A stretch of 34,699 bases of DNA from F1-60-MAGs027 sp044344715. Its GTDB lineage: Bacteria > Actinomycetota > Acidimicrobiia > Acidimicrobiales > Ilumatobacteraceae. Below, in pieces: positions 8,290 through 16,135 of this stretch. The position numbers were made by a program, and so were the translations under genes. The first letter of the stretch is position 1. Every line of letters starts with the position of its first letter. The stretch covers positions 1 to 34,699 of the forward strand of contig JBIJCI010000016.1 of the NCBI GenBank assembly GCA_044344715.1. The letters run 5' to 3'. The notes beneath the pieces are model-generated. The model saw only the letters and a program-made list of their open reading frames with translations, was not told where the DNA came from and searched no databases.

Positions 8290-9321
8290 CTACGCCAACA
8301 AGTCGGCGTACATCGAGAGGAACGACGCCGGACCGCCGACGAGGAACGTGGTCACCGCCGTGTCCTTCCACTTCGGCAACTCGGACTTGATCTTGTCCAT
8401 CGGGCCGACGAGTGCCACGTCTTCCACCATCTCCAGCGGGATGAGTGCCGCCGCTTCCTTCTTCTTGCCCTGGAGGTAGAGCTCCTGAACCTGCGTGGCG
8501 ATGTGCTCCCATCCCATGCGGGCGAACACTTCGAAGTGGAAGTTCGCGCCCTTGGCACCCATGCCGCCGGCGTACAGGGCCACGAACGGTCGGATGAAAT
8601 CGGCGCACTTCTCGGGGTCGTCACCCGGCACGACGAACAGTGACGACACGACCTCGAACCGATCGCGTTTCGAGGCGTCTCCCGACTTCGAGAAGCCCTC
8701 GTCGAGGCAGCGCCGGTAGTGAGCGTCGTCCTTCGGTGAGTAGAAGAGGGGCAACCATCCGTCGCAAATCTCGGCTGCGAGTGCAACGTTCTTCGGGCCC
8801 TCGGCCGCCAGGTAGATCGGGATCTCCTTGCGGAACGGATGAATCGTGCTCTTCAGCGCCTTGCCGAGTCCGAGGCCGCCACGCTGCAACGGCATGTCGT
8901 AGAACTCCCCGTGGAAATCGACCGGCTCGTCGCGACGCACGACACGCCGCACGATGTCGACGTACTCACGGGTTCGGGCCAGCGGCTTGGGGTACGGCTG
9001 GCCGTACCATCCTTCCACCACCTGCGGCCCCGACGCACCGAGGCCGAGGATCATGCGACCCTCGCTCAGGTGGTCGAGCGTCATCGCCGACATCGCCGTC
9101 GCCGCGGGAGTCCGGGCGCTCATCTGCACGATGCCGGTGCCGAGCTTGATCTGTTTCGTCTGCGAGCCCCACCACGCGAGCGGTGTGAGCGCATCACTGC
9201 CGTAGGCCTCGGCGGTCCAGAGGGAGTGGAATCCGAGCGCGTCGGCTTCCTTCACCGCCTCGACGACGCCGGAGGGCGGACCCGAGCCCCAGTATCCGGT
9301 GTTGTATCCGAGCTTCGGCAT
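8290..9321 (-). CDS. LLM-class (F420-type) flavin-dependent oxidoreductase
   Basis: The 343-residue protein is a luciferase-like TIM-barrel oxidoreductase of the kind that in actinobacteria mostly uses coenzyme F420. Visible features are the N-terminal strand LGYNTGYWG, EADALGFHSLWTAEAYGSD, the IKLGTGIVQ strand, the MTLDHLSEGRMILGLGASGP stretch typical of F420-dependent subfamilies, and EIPIYLAAEGPKNVALAAE with GWLPLFY in the second half. Cofactor and substrate cannot be fixed from sequence alone; FMN use is the alternative. The ATG at 9321 is the first plausible start and agrees with family N-termini. It lies 41 bases downstream of the sulfatase gene on the same strand, so it may be read from the sulfatase operon or from its own promoter. 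Confidence 0.87.
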   Translation of the reverse strand: MPKLGYNTGYWGSGPPSGVVEAVKEADALGFHSLWTAEAYGSDALTPLAWWGSQTKQIKLGTGIVQMSARTPAATAMSAMTLDHLSEGRMILGLGASGPQVVEGWYGQPYPKPLARTREYVDIVRRVVRRDEPVDFHGEFYDMPLQRGGLGLGKALKSTIHPFRKEIPIYLAAEGPKNVALAAEICDGWLPLFYSPKDDAHYRRCLDEGFSKSGDASKRDRFEVVSSLFVVPGDDPEKCADFIRPFVALYAGGMGAKGANFHFEVFARMGWEHIATQVQELYLQGKKKEAAALIPLEMVEDVALVGPMDKIKSELPKWKDTAVTTFLVGGPASFLSMYADLLA

Positions 9322-9330
9322 CAGGCATCA

Positions 9331-9362
9331 GTCTGTCACAACGGGCACGACGATCGACAGAC
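9331..9362. repeat. Seven-base inverted repeat between sulfatase and oxidoreductase genes
   Basis: GTCTGTC at 9331-9337 is matched by GACAGAC at 9356-9362, with an 18-base spacer. It lies between the stop of the sulfatase and the start of the downstream oxidoreductase. There is no T-tract, so a regulator site is at least as likely as a terminator; chance is also possible. Confidence 0.3.
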
Positions 9363-11717
9363 CTACTGGATCATCAAGCTGGCGCGAAACTCGGCGTCCG
9401 CCACCAACGCCTGAATCTCGGGTGACGGTTCGCTCAGACGTTCGAGCAATACCGAGTGGATCACGCCCGTGAATCTGTACACGTGCGGATAGTCCCCGAC
9501 CACCGCACCCGAGTCGAGTCCGACGTCGAACGTCTCGCCGCTCATCGAGAACACCACCGGCACCGTATGGTCGAGGCGCACCGCGGCAACCGGAGTGTCG
9601 TCGACGGACAGCACTGCGTCACCGCCCGCGCCGAAGCCTCCGTCGTACGCGAAGTCGACGACCACACGGTGTCGTCCAGTTCCGAGCGGGCTCCCGGCCC
9701 GGGCGACGTAGTGCTCGTGGCCGAGCCAGTTGTAATGGAAGGTCGGTCGCGAGCGATCGTCGAGGTAGAGGCTCCAGCCGGCCATGTTGCCGCCCTGGCA
9801 GGCGATCACCCCGTGCGTGCCGGGGTGCACCTCGACGTCGGCGGCGATGCGGAACGAGCAGTTCTTCAGGTTGACCACGTTGCGCTCCGGCATGCGCCAA
9901 TTGGCGGTGGTGTACGCCATCGACGTGAGATTGCCGAGTGCATCGCCGGCGTGGAACGCGGGTCCGAACGTCTGCGCAGGTTCCTTCAGCGGGTACACGT
10001 TGTTGCGGCGTGCCTCGGCGTCGAACAGATCCTTGAGGCGATCGAGTAACTCGGGGTGCCGTGCGGCCAGGTCGACGCCCTGGGAGAAGTCTTGGCGGAT
10101 GTCGTACAGCTCCCACCGCTCCTGTGGTCCGTCGAACGGGACCGATCCGAACCGGTCCCACGGGACGCGTCCGTGGAAACACGAAGCGATCCATCCGTCG
10201 TGGTAGATCGCGCGGTTGCCGAACATCTCGAAGTACTGCGTGACGTGCGTTTCGGGCGCCCGGGCGTCGTCGATCGACGCCATCATCGACACCCCGTGCA
10301 ACGGCATCTGCCCGATGCCGTTCACGCTGCGCGGGGCCTCGATCCCCGCCGCCTCGAGGATCGTCGGGTACACGTCGACCACGTGGTGGAACTGTTGTCG
10401 CAGACCGCCAGCGTCGCGGATGCGCTTCGGCCATCGGATCGCCATCGCGTTGCGGGTTCCTCCGAAGTGCGATGCCACCTGCTTCATCCACTGGAACGGG
10501 GAGTCGAGCGCCCACGCCCATGCCAGGTTGTAGTGGTTCTCGCAGCGGGCCGAGCCGAAATCCTCCATGTGGGCGAGGATCCACTCGGGGTCCTCGGGCA
10601 GACCGTTCTGGAACGACGGAGCACTCCACGCACCGTGGATGGTGCCCTCGGCCGACGCGCCGTTGTCGCCGGTGACGTAGACGAACATCGTGTCGTCGGC
10701 AACCCCGAGTTCGTCGAGTGCGGCGAGCAGGCGACCCACCTGTGCGTCGGTGTGCGCCATGAAGCCGGCGAACACCTCCATGAGCCGGCGTGCGGCCGGC
10801 TTGTACTCGTCGGGGTATTCGTCCCACGACGGGACCCCCGGGGGCCGGGGCGTCAGCACGGTGCCCGGCGGAATCACGCCGAGTTCCAGCTGACGCTCGT
10901 AGATGCGCCGGCGCAACGCATCCCAGCCGTCGTCGAATCGCCCGGCGAACGCATCGGCCCATTCAGGCCACACGTGGTGCGGACAGTGCATGGCGCCGGT
11001 GGCGAAGTAGGCAAAGAAGGGCCGCTGCGGATTCGTCGAACGCTGGAGTCGCACCCAGTCGATTGCACGATCGGCGATGTCCTCCGTCATGTGGTAGCGG
11101 TCGCGACCCTCGTACGGCATCACCGGCGTGGTCTGGTCGAACATCGGGGGCTCGTACTGGCTCGCCTCGGCGGACAGGATCCCGTAGAAGCGCTCGAATC
11201 CGAGTCCCGTCGGCCAGCGGTCGTACGGTCCGGTGAGGCTCTGTTCGCGAAGCGGTGTGAGGTGCCACTTGCCGAATGCGGCGGTGGAGTAGCCGGAGAG
11301 CCGCAACACCTCGGCGACGCTCGCCGCCTCGCGCGGGATGATGCAGTCGTAGCCGGGAAACGCCGAGCCCCCCTCGGCGATACCGCCCATGTGGACCGCG
11401 TGGTGATTGCGTCCGGTCAACAGGGCGGCTCGAGTCGGTGAGCACAACGCGGTGGTATGGAACTGGTTGAAGCGCAATCCCTCCCGGGCCACTCGGTCGA
11501 GCGTCGGTGTCGGTACCGGACCACCGAACGTCGAGCACGTGCCGAATCCGACGTCGTCGAGCAACACGACCACCACGTTGGGGGCGCCGGCCGGAGGCAG
11601 CGTCAACGGTTGGGCCGACGGGGTCGAATCGGAGAGGAGGCGCGAGACGCGTCCGTCGAAGGGCGGCGTGGGTCCCGGCAATGCGGGTCCGGTCGGAACG
11701 ATCGAGTGGCCGTTCAC
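9363..11717 (-). CDS. Arylsulfatase, FGly-type (class I)
   Basis: This 784-residue protein is an alkaline-phosphatase-fold sulfatase that hydrolyses sulfate esters. The N-terminal metal-binding strand is VVVVLLDDVGFG with Asp54-Asp55. The catalytic signature LCSPTRAALLTGR has Cys92 in the C-x-P-x-R context, which must be oxidised to formylglycine by a separate enzyme not found in this window. GKWHLTP and the D-N-G motif YVTGDNGASAEG supply further active-site residues. Size and motifs resemble the roughly 790-residue mycobacterial arylsulfatases AtsA/AtsD, which are cytoplasmic-type enzymes; no signal peptide is seen here either. The GTG start overlaps the upstream gene's stop as GTGA, so it is translated together with the MBL-fold sulfatase relative. 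The substrate is unknown. Confidence 0.92.
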   Translation of the reverse strand: MNGHSIVPTGPALPGPTPPFDGRVSRLLSDSTPSAQPLTLPPAGAPNVVVVLLDDVGFGTCSTFGGPVPTPTLDRVAREGLRFNQFHTTALCSPTRAALLTGRNHHAVHMGGIAEGGSAFPGYDCIIPREAASVAEVLRLSGYSTAAFGKWHLTPLREQSLTGPYDRWPTGLGFERFYGILSAEASQYEPPMFDQTTPVMPYEGRDRYHMTEDIADRAIDWVRLQRSTNPQRPFFAYFATGAMHCPHHVWPEWADAFAGRFDDGWDALRRRIYERQLELGVIPPGTVLTPRPPGVPSWDEYPDEYKPAARRLMEVFAGFMAHTDAQVGRLLAALDELGVADDTMFVYVTGDNGASAEGTIHGAWSAPSFQNGLPEDPEWILAHMEDFGSARCENHYNLAWAWALDSPFQWMKQVASHFGGTRNAMAIRWPKRIRDAGGLRQQFHHVVDVYPTILEAAGIEAPRSVNGIGQMPLHGVSMMASIDDARAPETHVTQYFEMFGNRAIYHDGWIASCFHGRVPWDRFGSVPFDGPQERWELYDIRQDFSQGVDLAARHPELLDRLKDLFDAEARRNNVYPLKEPAQTFGPAFHAGDALGNLTSMAYTTANWRMPERNVVNLKNCSFRIAADVEVHPGTHGVIACQGGNMAGWSLYLDDRSRPTFHYNWLGHEHYVARAGSPLGTGRHRVVVDFAYDGGFGAGGDAVLSVDDTPVAAVRLDHTVPVVFSMSGETFDVGLDSGAVVGDYPHVYRFTGVIHSVLLERLSEPSPEIQALVADAEFRASLMIQ

Positions 11718-13420
11718 GATCGCAAGCCCTCCACATCGAATGCCCGGCGGACCGCGTCGAGCATCACGGAGTCACCGGAGACACGGATATCCCCGTTACG
11801 GGCGGCATCCGACCACGCGACCCGACCGCTGATCACGCTGATCAGGGTGTCGCGGGAGAGTTCGACCACCGTGTGTGCGCCGGTCCCGTCGGTCGGCACC
11901 GCCACACCGTTTCGCACGTGCAGGCCCCGACGGTCGCCGTCGATGAGGAATGCAACGTGGTGGTCGAGACCATCGATGAGTGCGGGTTCGAGCGTCACGC
12001 GCAAGGTGGCGATGATCGTTGCGTTGTCGTGCAGGCGTATGGAGCGTGCACTGAAGCGGTGCTGGTAGTGGCGATCCATCGGCGTGGAACCGTCGAGGTG
12101 CCGTGCGCGGGTGATGGCCCAGTTTCGAATGTTGGCCGCCGGTGTTCGCTCGGCGATCGTCCGGAGGCACCGTGCCAGCAGGGCGCGATCATCGGCGGAG
12201 GCATCGCCGCTTCGTGCGAGCCACGTCGCAAGTTCCGTGGCCCAGCGCACGTCGTCGGACGCGAGAGCTTCGACGGCCTTGGCGCGGACAACGGCGCGTC
12301 CTCCGAAGCCAGCGATGAGTCGCGAGTGGCGTTGGTCGGGCGCGACGGGGAAGAGCTTCGACTCGTCGCCGTCGAACCATCCGCGTAGTCCGGCATGAAT
12401 CTGTCGAACGTGGTGTTCCGCGACTCCGTAGCGCTCCGACGTGAGGTAGTCGTCGTCGTATGCCGGGGGCAACGCGACTCGCTCGGCGAGTTCGTCGGTG
12501 GTCCAGCCCTTGTTGATGCCGCGCACGGTCTGGTCCCACAGGAACTGGATCGCATCGCGAGCCTTGGTGACCCGACCGCGAATATGGTCGCGTCCGGAGA
12601 TGGAGGGACCGTGGGCACCGACCAGGTGATCGGGCGCCCACGCCAGAATGCGGTCGAATCCGTCGAGCAGACGGCGCGGGTCCCGGTACTCCTCGCCCCG
12701 GATCGCGTAGACGTTGAACAGCGCGGGCCACACGGTGTTGTTCACGCACAGACCACGGGACGGAAAGTAGAAGTTGACCGAGTCGTCGGCATCGCTCGGT
12801 GCGTGTGCCCACTCGATGGTCTCGCCACCCACGGTGATGGTGCCCGAGCCGTCGTGCAACTCGACCGATACGGGGATGTGTCCCGGGGTGAAGGGTGCAT
12901 GATCGGGATTGCGGTACCAACGACCGAGGCCGACGTTGACGAGACCATCCGGGCCCTCGGTCGGCATTGCGATCGCGAACTGCTCGACCAGACCGCGCGA
13001 GTACGCCGGCCCGATCTCCGTGGTTGCGCGGGCGCGATTGACGGCGATACGTGCGTGGCCGACGATCGGCAGGGGGTTCGCATTGCCCACCTCGTCGGTG
13101 ATTGCCGCAGTTCCGTCCACGTAATGGAAGTGCGTGTACATCGCCGCCACGATCGGCGCAAGCTCGACCTTGCGCAATTCGCCGATGGCCGCGCGCATCT
13201 CCTCGACGCTCTCGCCGGTGTCGATGGCAATGACACCCTCACGCGTCCTGACGAACGTCTGATTGGAGAGACCGTTGCCGACCAGAGTCCACACCCCGTC
13301 GGTCGGAGATTCGAAGCGCCGCGCGACCACGTCGTTCTGGGCAACGTGGGCCCGGTGGGCCAGTTGGCCGGCCGCCAGGGCGACGGTGTTCCTCGGATCG
13401 CCGTCGATGCTGCGTGCCAC
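11714..13420 (-). CDS. Alkylsulfatase-family MBL-fold protein with altered metal motif
   Basis: The 568-residue protein has the layout of class III alkylsulfatases: an N-terminal metallo-beta-lactamase domain, a dimerisation domain beginning near ERYGVAEHHVRQIHAGLRGW, and a C-terminal SCP2-like domain. Family marks include FNVYAIRGEEYRDPRRL, then LWDQTVRGINKGWTTDEL and GAHGPSISGRDHI with His270. The metal motif, normally H-x-H-x-D-H, reads H97-F-H99-Y-V-D102-G, so Asp is shifted and the third His is absent. Where relatives have a metal-ligand Glu in an A-E-N triplet this protein has V-N-N (226-228). It may bind one metal, use a different chemistry or be non-catalytic. There is no signal peptide. 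It is coupled by GTGA to the arylsulfatase gene. Family membership is firm, activity is not. Confidence 0.8.
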   Translation of the reverse strand: MARSIDGDPRNTVALAAGQLAHRAHVAQNDVVARRFESPTDGVWTLVGNGLSNQTFVRTREGVIAIDTGESVEEMRAAIGELRKVELAPIVAAMYTHFHYVDGTAAITDEVGNANPLPIVGHARIAVNRARATTEIGPAYSRGLVEQFAIAMPTEGPDGLVNVGLGRWYRNPDHAPFTPGHIPVSVELHDGSGTITVGGETIEWAHAPSDADDSVNFYFPSRGLCVNNTVWPALFNVYAIRGEEYRDPRRLLDGFDRILAWAPDHLVGAHGPSISGRDHIRGRVTKARDAIQFLWDQTVRGINKGWTTDELAERVALPPAYDDDYLTSERYGVAEHHVRQIHAGLRGWFDGDESKLFPVAPDQRHSRLIAGFGGRAVVRAKAVEALASDDVRWATELATWLARSGDASADDRALLARCLRTIAERTPAANIRNWAITRARHLDGSTPMDRHYQHRFSARSIRLHDNATIIATLRVTLEPALIDGLDHHVAFLIDGDRRGLHVRNGVAVPTDGTGAHTVVELSRDTLISVISGRVAWSDAARNGDIRVSGDSVMLDAVRRAFDVEGLRS

Positions 13421-13428
13421 CGAGGGCG

Positions 13429-13434
13429 ACGCTA
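13429..13434 (-). promoter_or_regulatory. Candidate -10 box of the sulfatase operon
   Basis: On the minus strand TAGCGT lies eight bases before the GTG start at 13420, inside the 27-base gap after the ald stop. It suggests the two sulfatase genes can be transcribed separately from ald. Confidence 0.42.
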
Positions 13435-13447
13435 GTCGTGGTTCGAA

Positions 13448-14578
13448 TCAGCCACGAAGTGCGGTGAGGGGCTCGACGAAGTCGTAGCCGAGCGCCCCGG
13501 CACTCGGCTCGTTGGTCATCGCTCCGCCAACCGCATTGATGCCGAGCGCTATCGCAGGGTCTTCGGTCGCTGCGCCGAGTGCGCCGTGCAGGGCGACACT
13601 GAGCTGATAGGGGAGCGTCGCGTTGGTGAGTGCGTACGTGCTGGTATGCGGCACTGCGCCGGGCATGTTGCCCACCGCGTAGTGCACCACGCCGTGCATC
13701 TCGTAGACGGGGTCGACGTGCGTGGTCTCGTGCATCGTCTCGACGCACCCGCCCTGGTCGATGGCCACGTCGACGATTACCGAGCCCTTCTTCATCGACT
13801 GCACCATCGTCGCGCTCACGACGACGGGAGCACGGGCACCGGCCACGAGAACGGCACCGATCACCAGGTCGGCATCGAGCAGGCTCCGCTCGATGGCCCC
13901 CTTGTTGGATGCAATCGTCACGATTCGTCCACGGTGGATCTGGTCGATGAAGCGGAGCCGGTCGAGGTTCTTGTCGAGGAGCAGCACCTCGGCCTCCATC
14001 CCGGCGGCGATCCACGCCGAGTTCCACCCCACGTTGCCCGCACCGATCACCACCACCTTCGCCGGCCGAACACCCGGGGCACCGCCCATCAGGACACCGC
14101 GGCCGCCGTAGGGACGTTGCAGGTAGTGGGCCCCGGCCTGCGTTGCGAGTCGACCAGCCACCTCGCTCATCGGAGCCAGCAGTGGCAGGGATCCGTCCGG
14201 GAGTTGCACGGTCTCGTAGGCGATGCCGGTCGTCCGGTTGTCCAGCAGTGCCTTCGCCACCTTCGGGTAGGCGGCCAAGTGCAGGTACGTAAAGAGCGTC
14301 AGATCGGGTCGCAAGAATCCGAACTCCTGCTCCGTCGGCTCCTTCACCTTCACGACCATGCGTTGCGACCAAGCATCGGCGGCCGTCGGCACGATGGTCG
14401 CGCCGGCTGCCGAGTACTCGGCATCCGTGATCGAGGCTGCCGCACCGGCCTGTGTTTCCACGAACACCTCGACACCCACCCGCTCGAACTCGCGTACGCC
14501 GTCGGGGGTAAGGGCAACGCGACCTTCCAGGGTCTTGGTTTCCCTCGGGACACCCAGGGTGCGAAACACGGGATTCAC
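13448..14578 (-). CDS. ald: Alanine dehydrogenase
   Basis: The 376-residue enzyme interconverts L-alanine plus NAD+ and pyruvate, ammonia and NADH. Family marks are the N-terminal GVPRETKTLEGRVALTPDGV, the substrate lysine region MVVKVKEPTEQE, the catalytic histidine region FTYLHLAAYPKVAKAL, the NAD-binding VVVIGAGNVGWNSA with GxGxxG, and VVHYAVGNMPGAVPHTST near the C-terminus. Length matches typical enzymes of about 370 residues. Start is GTG at 14578. It is divergent from the aldehyde dehydrogenase and polyamine transporter genes; if putrescine nitrogen is transferred to pyruvate, this enzyme would return the alanine to pyruvate (inference). The downstream sulfatase operon is only 27 bases away on the same strand. 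Confidence 0.96.
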   Translation of the reverse strand: MNPVFRTLGVPRETKTLEGRVALTPDGVREFERVGVEVFVETQAGAAASITDAEYSAAGATIVPTAADAWSQRMVVKVKEPTEQEFGFLRPDLTLFTYLHLAAYPKVAKALLDNRTTGIAYETVQLPDGSLPLLAPMSEVAGRLATQAGAHYLQRPYGGRGVLMGGAPGVRPAKVVVIGAGNVGWNSAWIAAGMEAEVLLLDKNLDRLRFIDQIHRGRIVTIASNKGAIERSLLDADLVIGAVLVAGARAPVVVSATMVQSMKKGSVIVDVAIDQGGCVETMHETTHVDPVYEMHGVVHYAVGNMPGAVPHTSTYALTNATLPYQLSVALHGALGAATEDPAIALGINAVGGAMTNEPSAGALGYDFVEPLTALRG

Positions 14579-14585
14579 GGCACCC

Positions 14586-14591
14586 GTTCTA
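14586..14591 (-). promoter_or_regulatory. Candidate -10 box of ald
   Basis: On the minus strand TAGAAC lies seven bases before GTG 14578. The last base departs from the TANNNT pattern, but spacing fits the other leaderless candidates. Confidence 0.35.
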
Positions 14592-14661
14592 CCGCAACGA
14601 CCCCGCGGTCGCCCTTCGTTCCAACGGCACCGCGCCGTTAGTGGCGCTCATCCGCCTCTGG

Positions 14662-14667
14662 TAGAAA
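14662..14667 (+). promoter_or_regulatory. Candidate -10 box of the aminoaldehyde dehydrogenase gene
   Basis: TAGAAA lies six bases before ATG 14674; the final base departs from TANNNT. No Shine-Dalgarno sequence precedes the ATG, which favours leaderless translation. Confidence 0.35.
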
Positions 14668-14673
14668 AACTGC

Positions 14674-16098
14674 ATGAAAACCTTCCGCAATTTCATCGAC
14701 GGTAAGCACGTAGACGCCGCCAGCGGCGAGACCCTCGACATCATCAATCCGGCAACCGGCAAGGTCTACGCAACGTCACCCAACAGCAAGCAGGCCGACG
14801 TCGACGCAGCGATGGGTGCGGCACAGCGGGGTTTCGAAGTGTGGAAGGAGTCGACCCCCTCCGAACGATCGCTCGCACTCTTCCGAATCGCGGATGCCAT
14901 CGAGGCGCGCAAGGACGAGTTCATCGCGATGGAGGTTGAGAACTGCGGAAAGCCCGTCGCGATCACGACGTCGGAGGAGATTCCGCCGATGGTCGACCAG
15001 ATCCGATTCTTTGCCGGCGCCGCACGGATGCTCGAGGGCAAGAGTGCCGGTGAATACATGAAGGGCTTCACATCGATGATTCGTCGCGAGCCCGTCGGTG
15101 TATGCGCTCAAGTTGCGCCGTGGAACTACCCGATGATGATGGCCGTGTGGAAGTTCGCGCCGGCAATCGCCGCGGGCAACAGCATCGTGTTGAAGCCGAG
15201 TGACACCACGCCCGCGACCACGGTGTTGCTCGCGGAGATCGCCAACGAATTCCTGCCGTCGGGAGTCTTCAACGTCGTGTGCGGCGATCGCGACACCGGA
15301 CGCACGATGGTGGCGCATCCGACGCCGTCGATGGTGTCGGTGACCGGGTCGGTACGAGCCGGCATGGAGGTGGCGGAGGCTGCCTCGAAGTCGCTGAAGC
15401 GCGTGCACCTCGAGCTGGGTGGCAAGGCACCCGTCGTGGTGTTCGACGATGCCGACCTCGCGGCGGCTGCAGCGCAGATTTCCATGACCGGCTACTTCAA
15501 CGCCGGTCAGGACTGCACCGCTGCCACACGGGTGATCGCCGGCCCCAAGGTGTACGGCGACTTCGTCGAGGCCCTCGCCGAAGCCGCGCGGGGTACCAGG
15601 ACCGGCAAGCCCCAGGACGACGTGCTCTACGGCGCCCTGAACAACGCCAACCAGCTGGCGCGCGTGAGTGGTTTCGTGGAGCGTGCTCCGAAGCACGCAC
15701 GGGTCGTCGCCGGTGGCAACAAGATCGGCAACGACGGCTACTTCTTCGAGCCGACGGTGGTCGCCGATTTGAAGCAAGGCGACGACATGATCCAGCAGGA
15801 GATCTTCGGCCCGGTCATCACCGTGCAGCAGTTCAGCGACGAGGCCGAGGCGATCAAGTGGGCCAACGGCGTGGAATACGGCCTCGCCTCGTCGGTTTGG
15901 ACCCGGGACTTCGGTAAGGCCATGCGGATGGCGAGGGCCCTCGACTTCGGTTGCGTGTGGATCAACACCCATATCCCCGTGGTTGCCGAGATGCCGCACG
16001 GCGGATACAAGAAGTCGGGCTACGGCAAGGATCTCTCCGCCTACGCGCTCGACGACTACACGCGCATCAAGCACGTGATGGCGAACATCAACGTCTGA
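14674..16098 (+). CDS. Aldehyde dehydrogenase, probably gamma-aminobutyraldehyde type
   Basis: This 474-residue NAD(P)-dependent aldehyde dehydrogenase has the standard fold: VAPWNYPMMMAVWKFAPAIA, VLKPSDTTP and VTGSVRAG in the cofactor domain, general base Glu247 in LELGGKAPVVVF, and nucleophile Cys281 in FNAGQDCTAATR. EIFGPVITV and GYKKSGYGKDLS close the catalytic domain. The sequence looks closest to PatD/betaine-aldehyde-type enzymes, and the genes that follow encode a polyamine ABC transporter, so oxidation of 4-aminobutanal from putrescine to GABA is the likeliest job (inference). Betaine aldehyde is the main alternative substrate. The ATG at 14674 gives the family-typical N-terminus. 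potA follows after 37 bases on the same strand. Confidence 0.9.
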   Translation: MKTFRNFIDGKHVDAASGETLDIINPATGKVYATSPNSKQADVDAAMGAAQRGFEVWKESTPSERSLALFRIADAIEARKDEFIAMEVENCGKPVAITTSEEIPPMVDQIRFFAGAARMLEGKSAGEYMKGFTSMIRREPVGVCAQVAPWNYPMMMAVWKFAPAIAAGNSIVLKPSDTTPATTVLLAEIANEFLPSGVFNVVCGDRDTGRTMVAHPTPSMVSVTGSVRAGMEVAEAASKSLKRVHLELGGKAPVVVFDDADLAAAAAQISMTGYFNAGQDCTAATRVIAGPKVYGDFVEALAEAARGTRTGKPQDDVLYGALNNANQLARVSGFVERAPKHARVVAGGNKIGNDGYFFEPTVVADLKQGDDMIQQEIFGPVITVQQFSDEAEAIKWANGVEYGLASSVWTRDFGKAMRMARALDFGCVWINTHIPVVAEMPHGGYKKSGYGKDLSAYALDDYTRIKHVMANINV

Positions 16099-16102
16099 CG
16101 AC

Positions 16103-16108
16103 TAGCGT
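16103..16108 (+). promoter_or_regulatory. Candidate -10 box upstream of potA
   Basis: TAGCGT is 27 bases before the potA GTG at 16136, so unlike most genes here potA would have a short leader. A ten-base perfect palindrome starts two bases after the box. Confidence 0.33.
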
Positions 16109-16109
16109 T

Positions 16110-16119
16110 CTCGCGCGAG
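16110..16119. repeat. Ten-base palindrome CTCGCGCGAG before potA
   Basis: The perfect palindrome lies just downstream of the TAGCGT box, where the transcription start would be. This is a common place for a repressor operator, but it could equally be chance in GC-rich DNA. Confidence 0.28.
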
Positions 16120-16135
16120 GGGGCGACAACCACCA

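Noticed and set aside
10056..11441. 461-residue open frame antisense to the arylsulfatase
   Set aside because: The translation is low-complexity and rich in Arg, His and Val with no motif, while the opposite strand encodes an intact sulfatase.
14579..14673. A possible gene or RNA in the largest intergenic stretch
   Set aside because: The 95 bases hold only the two outward-facing promoter-like boxes; no open frame, tRNA or conserved RNA motif is visible.
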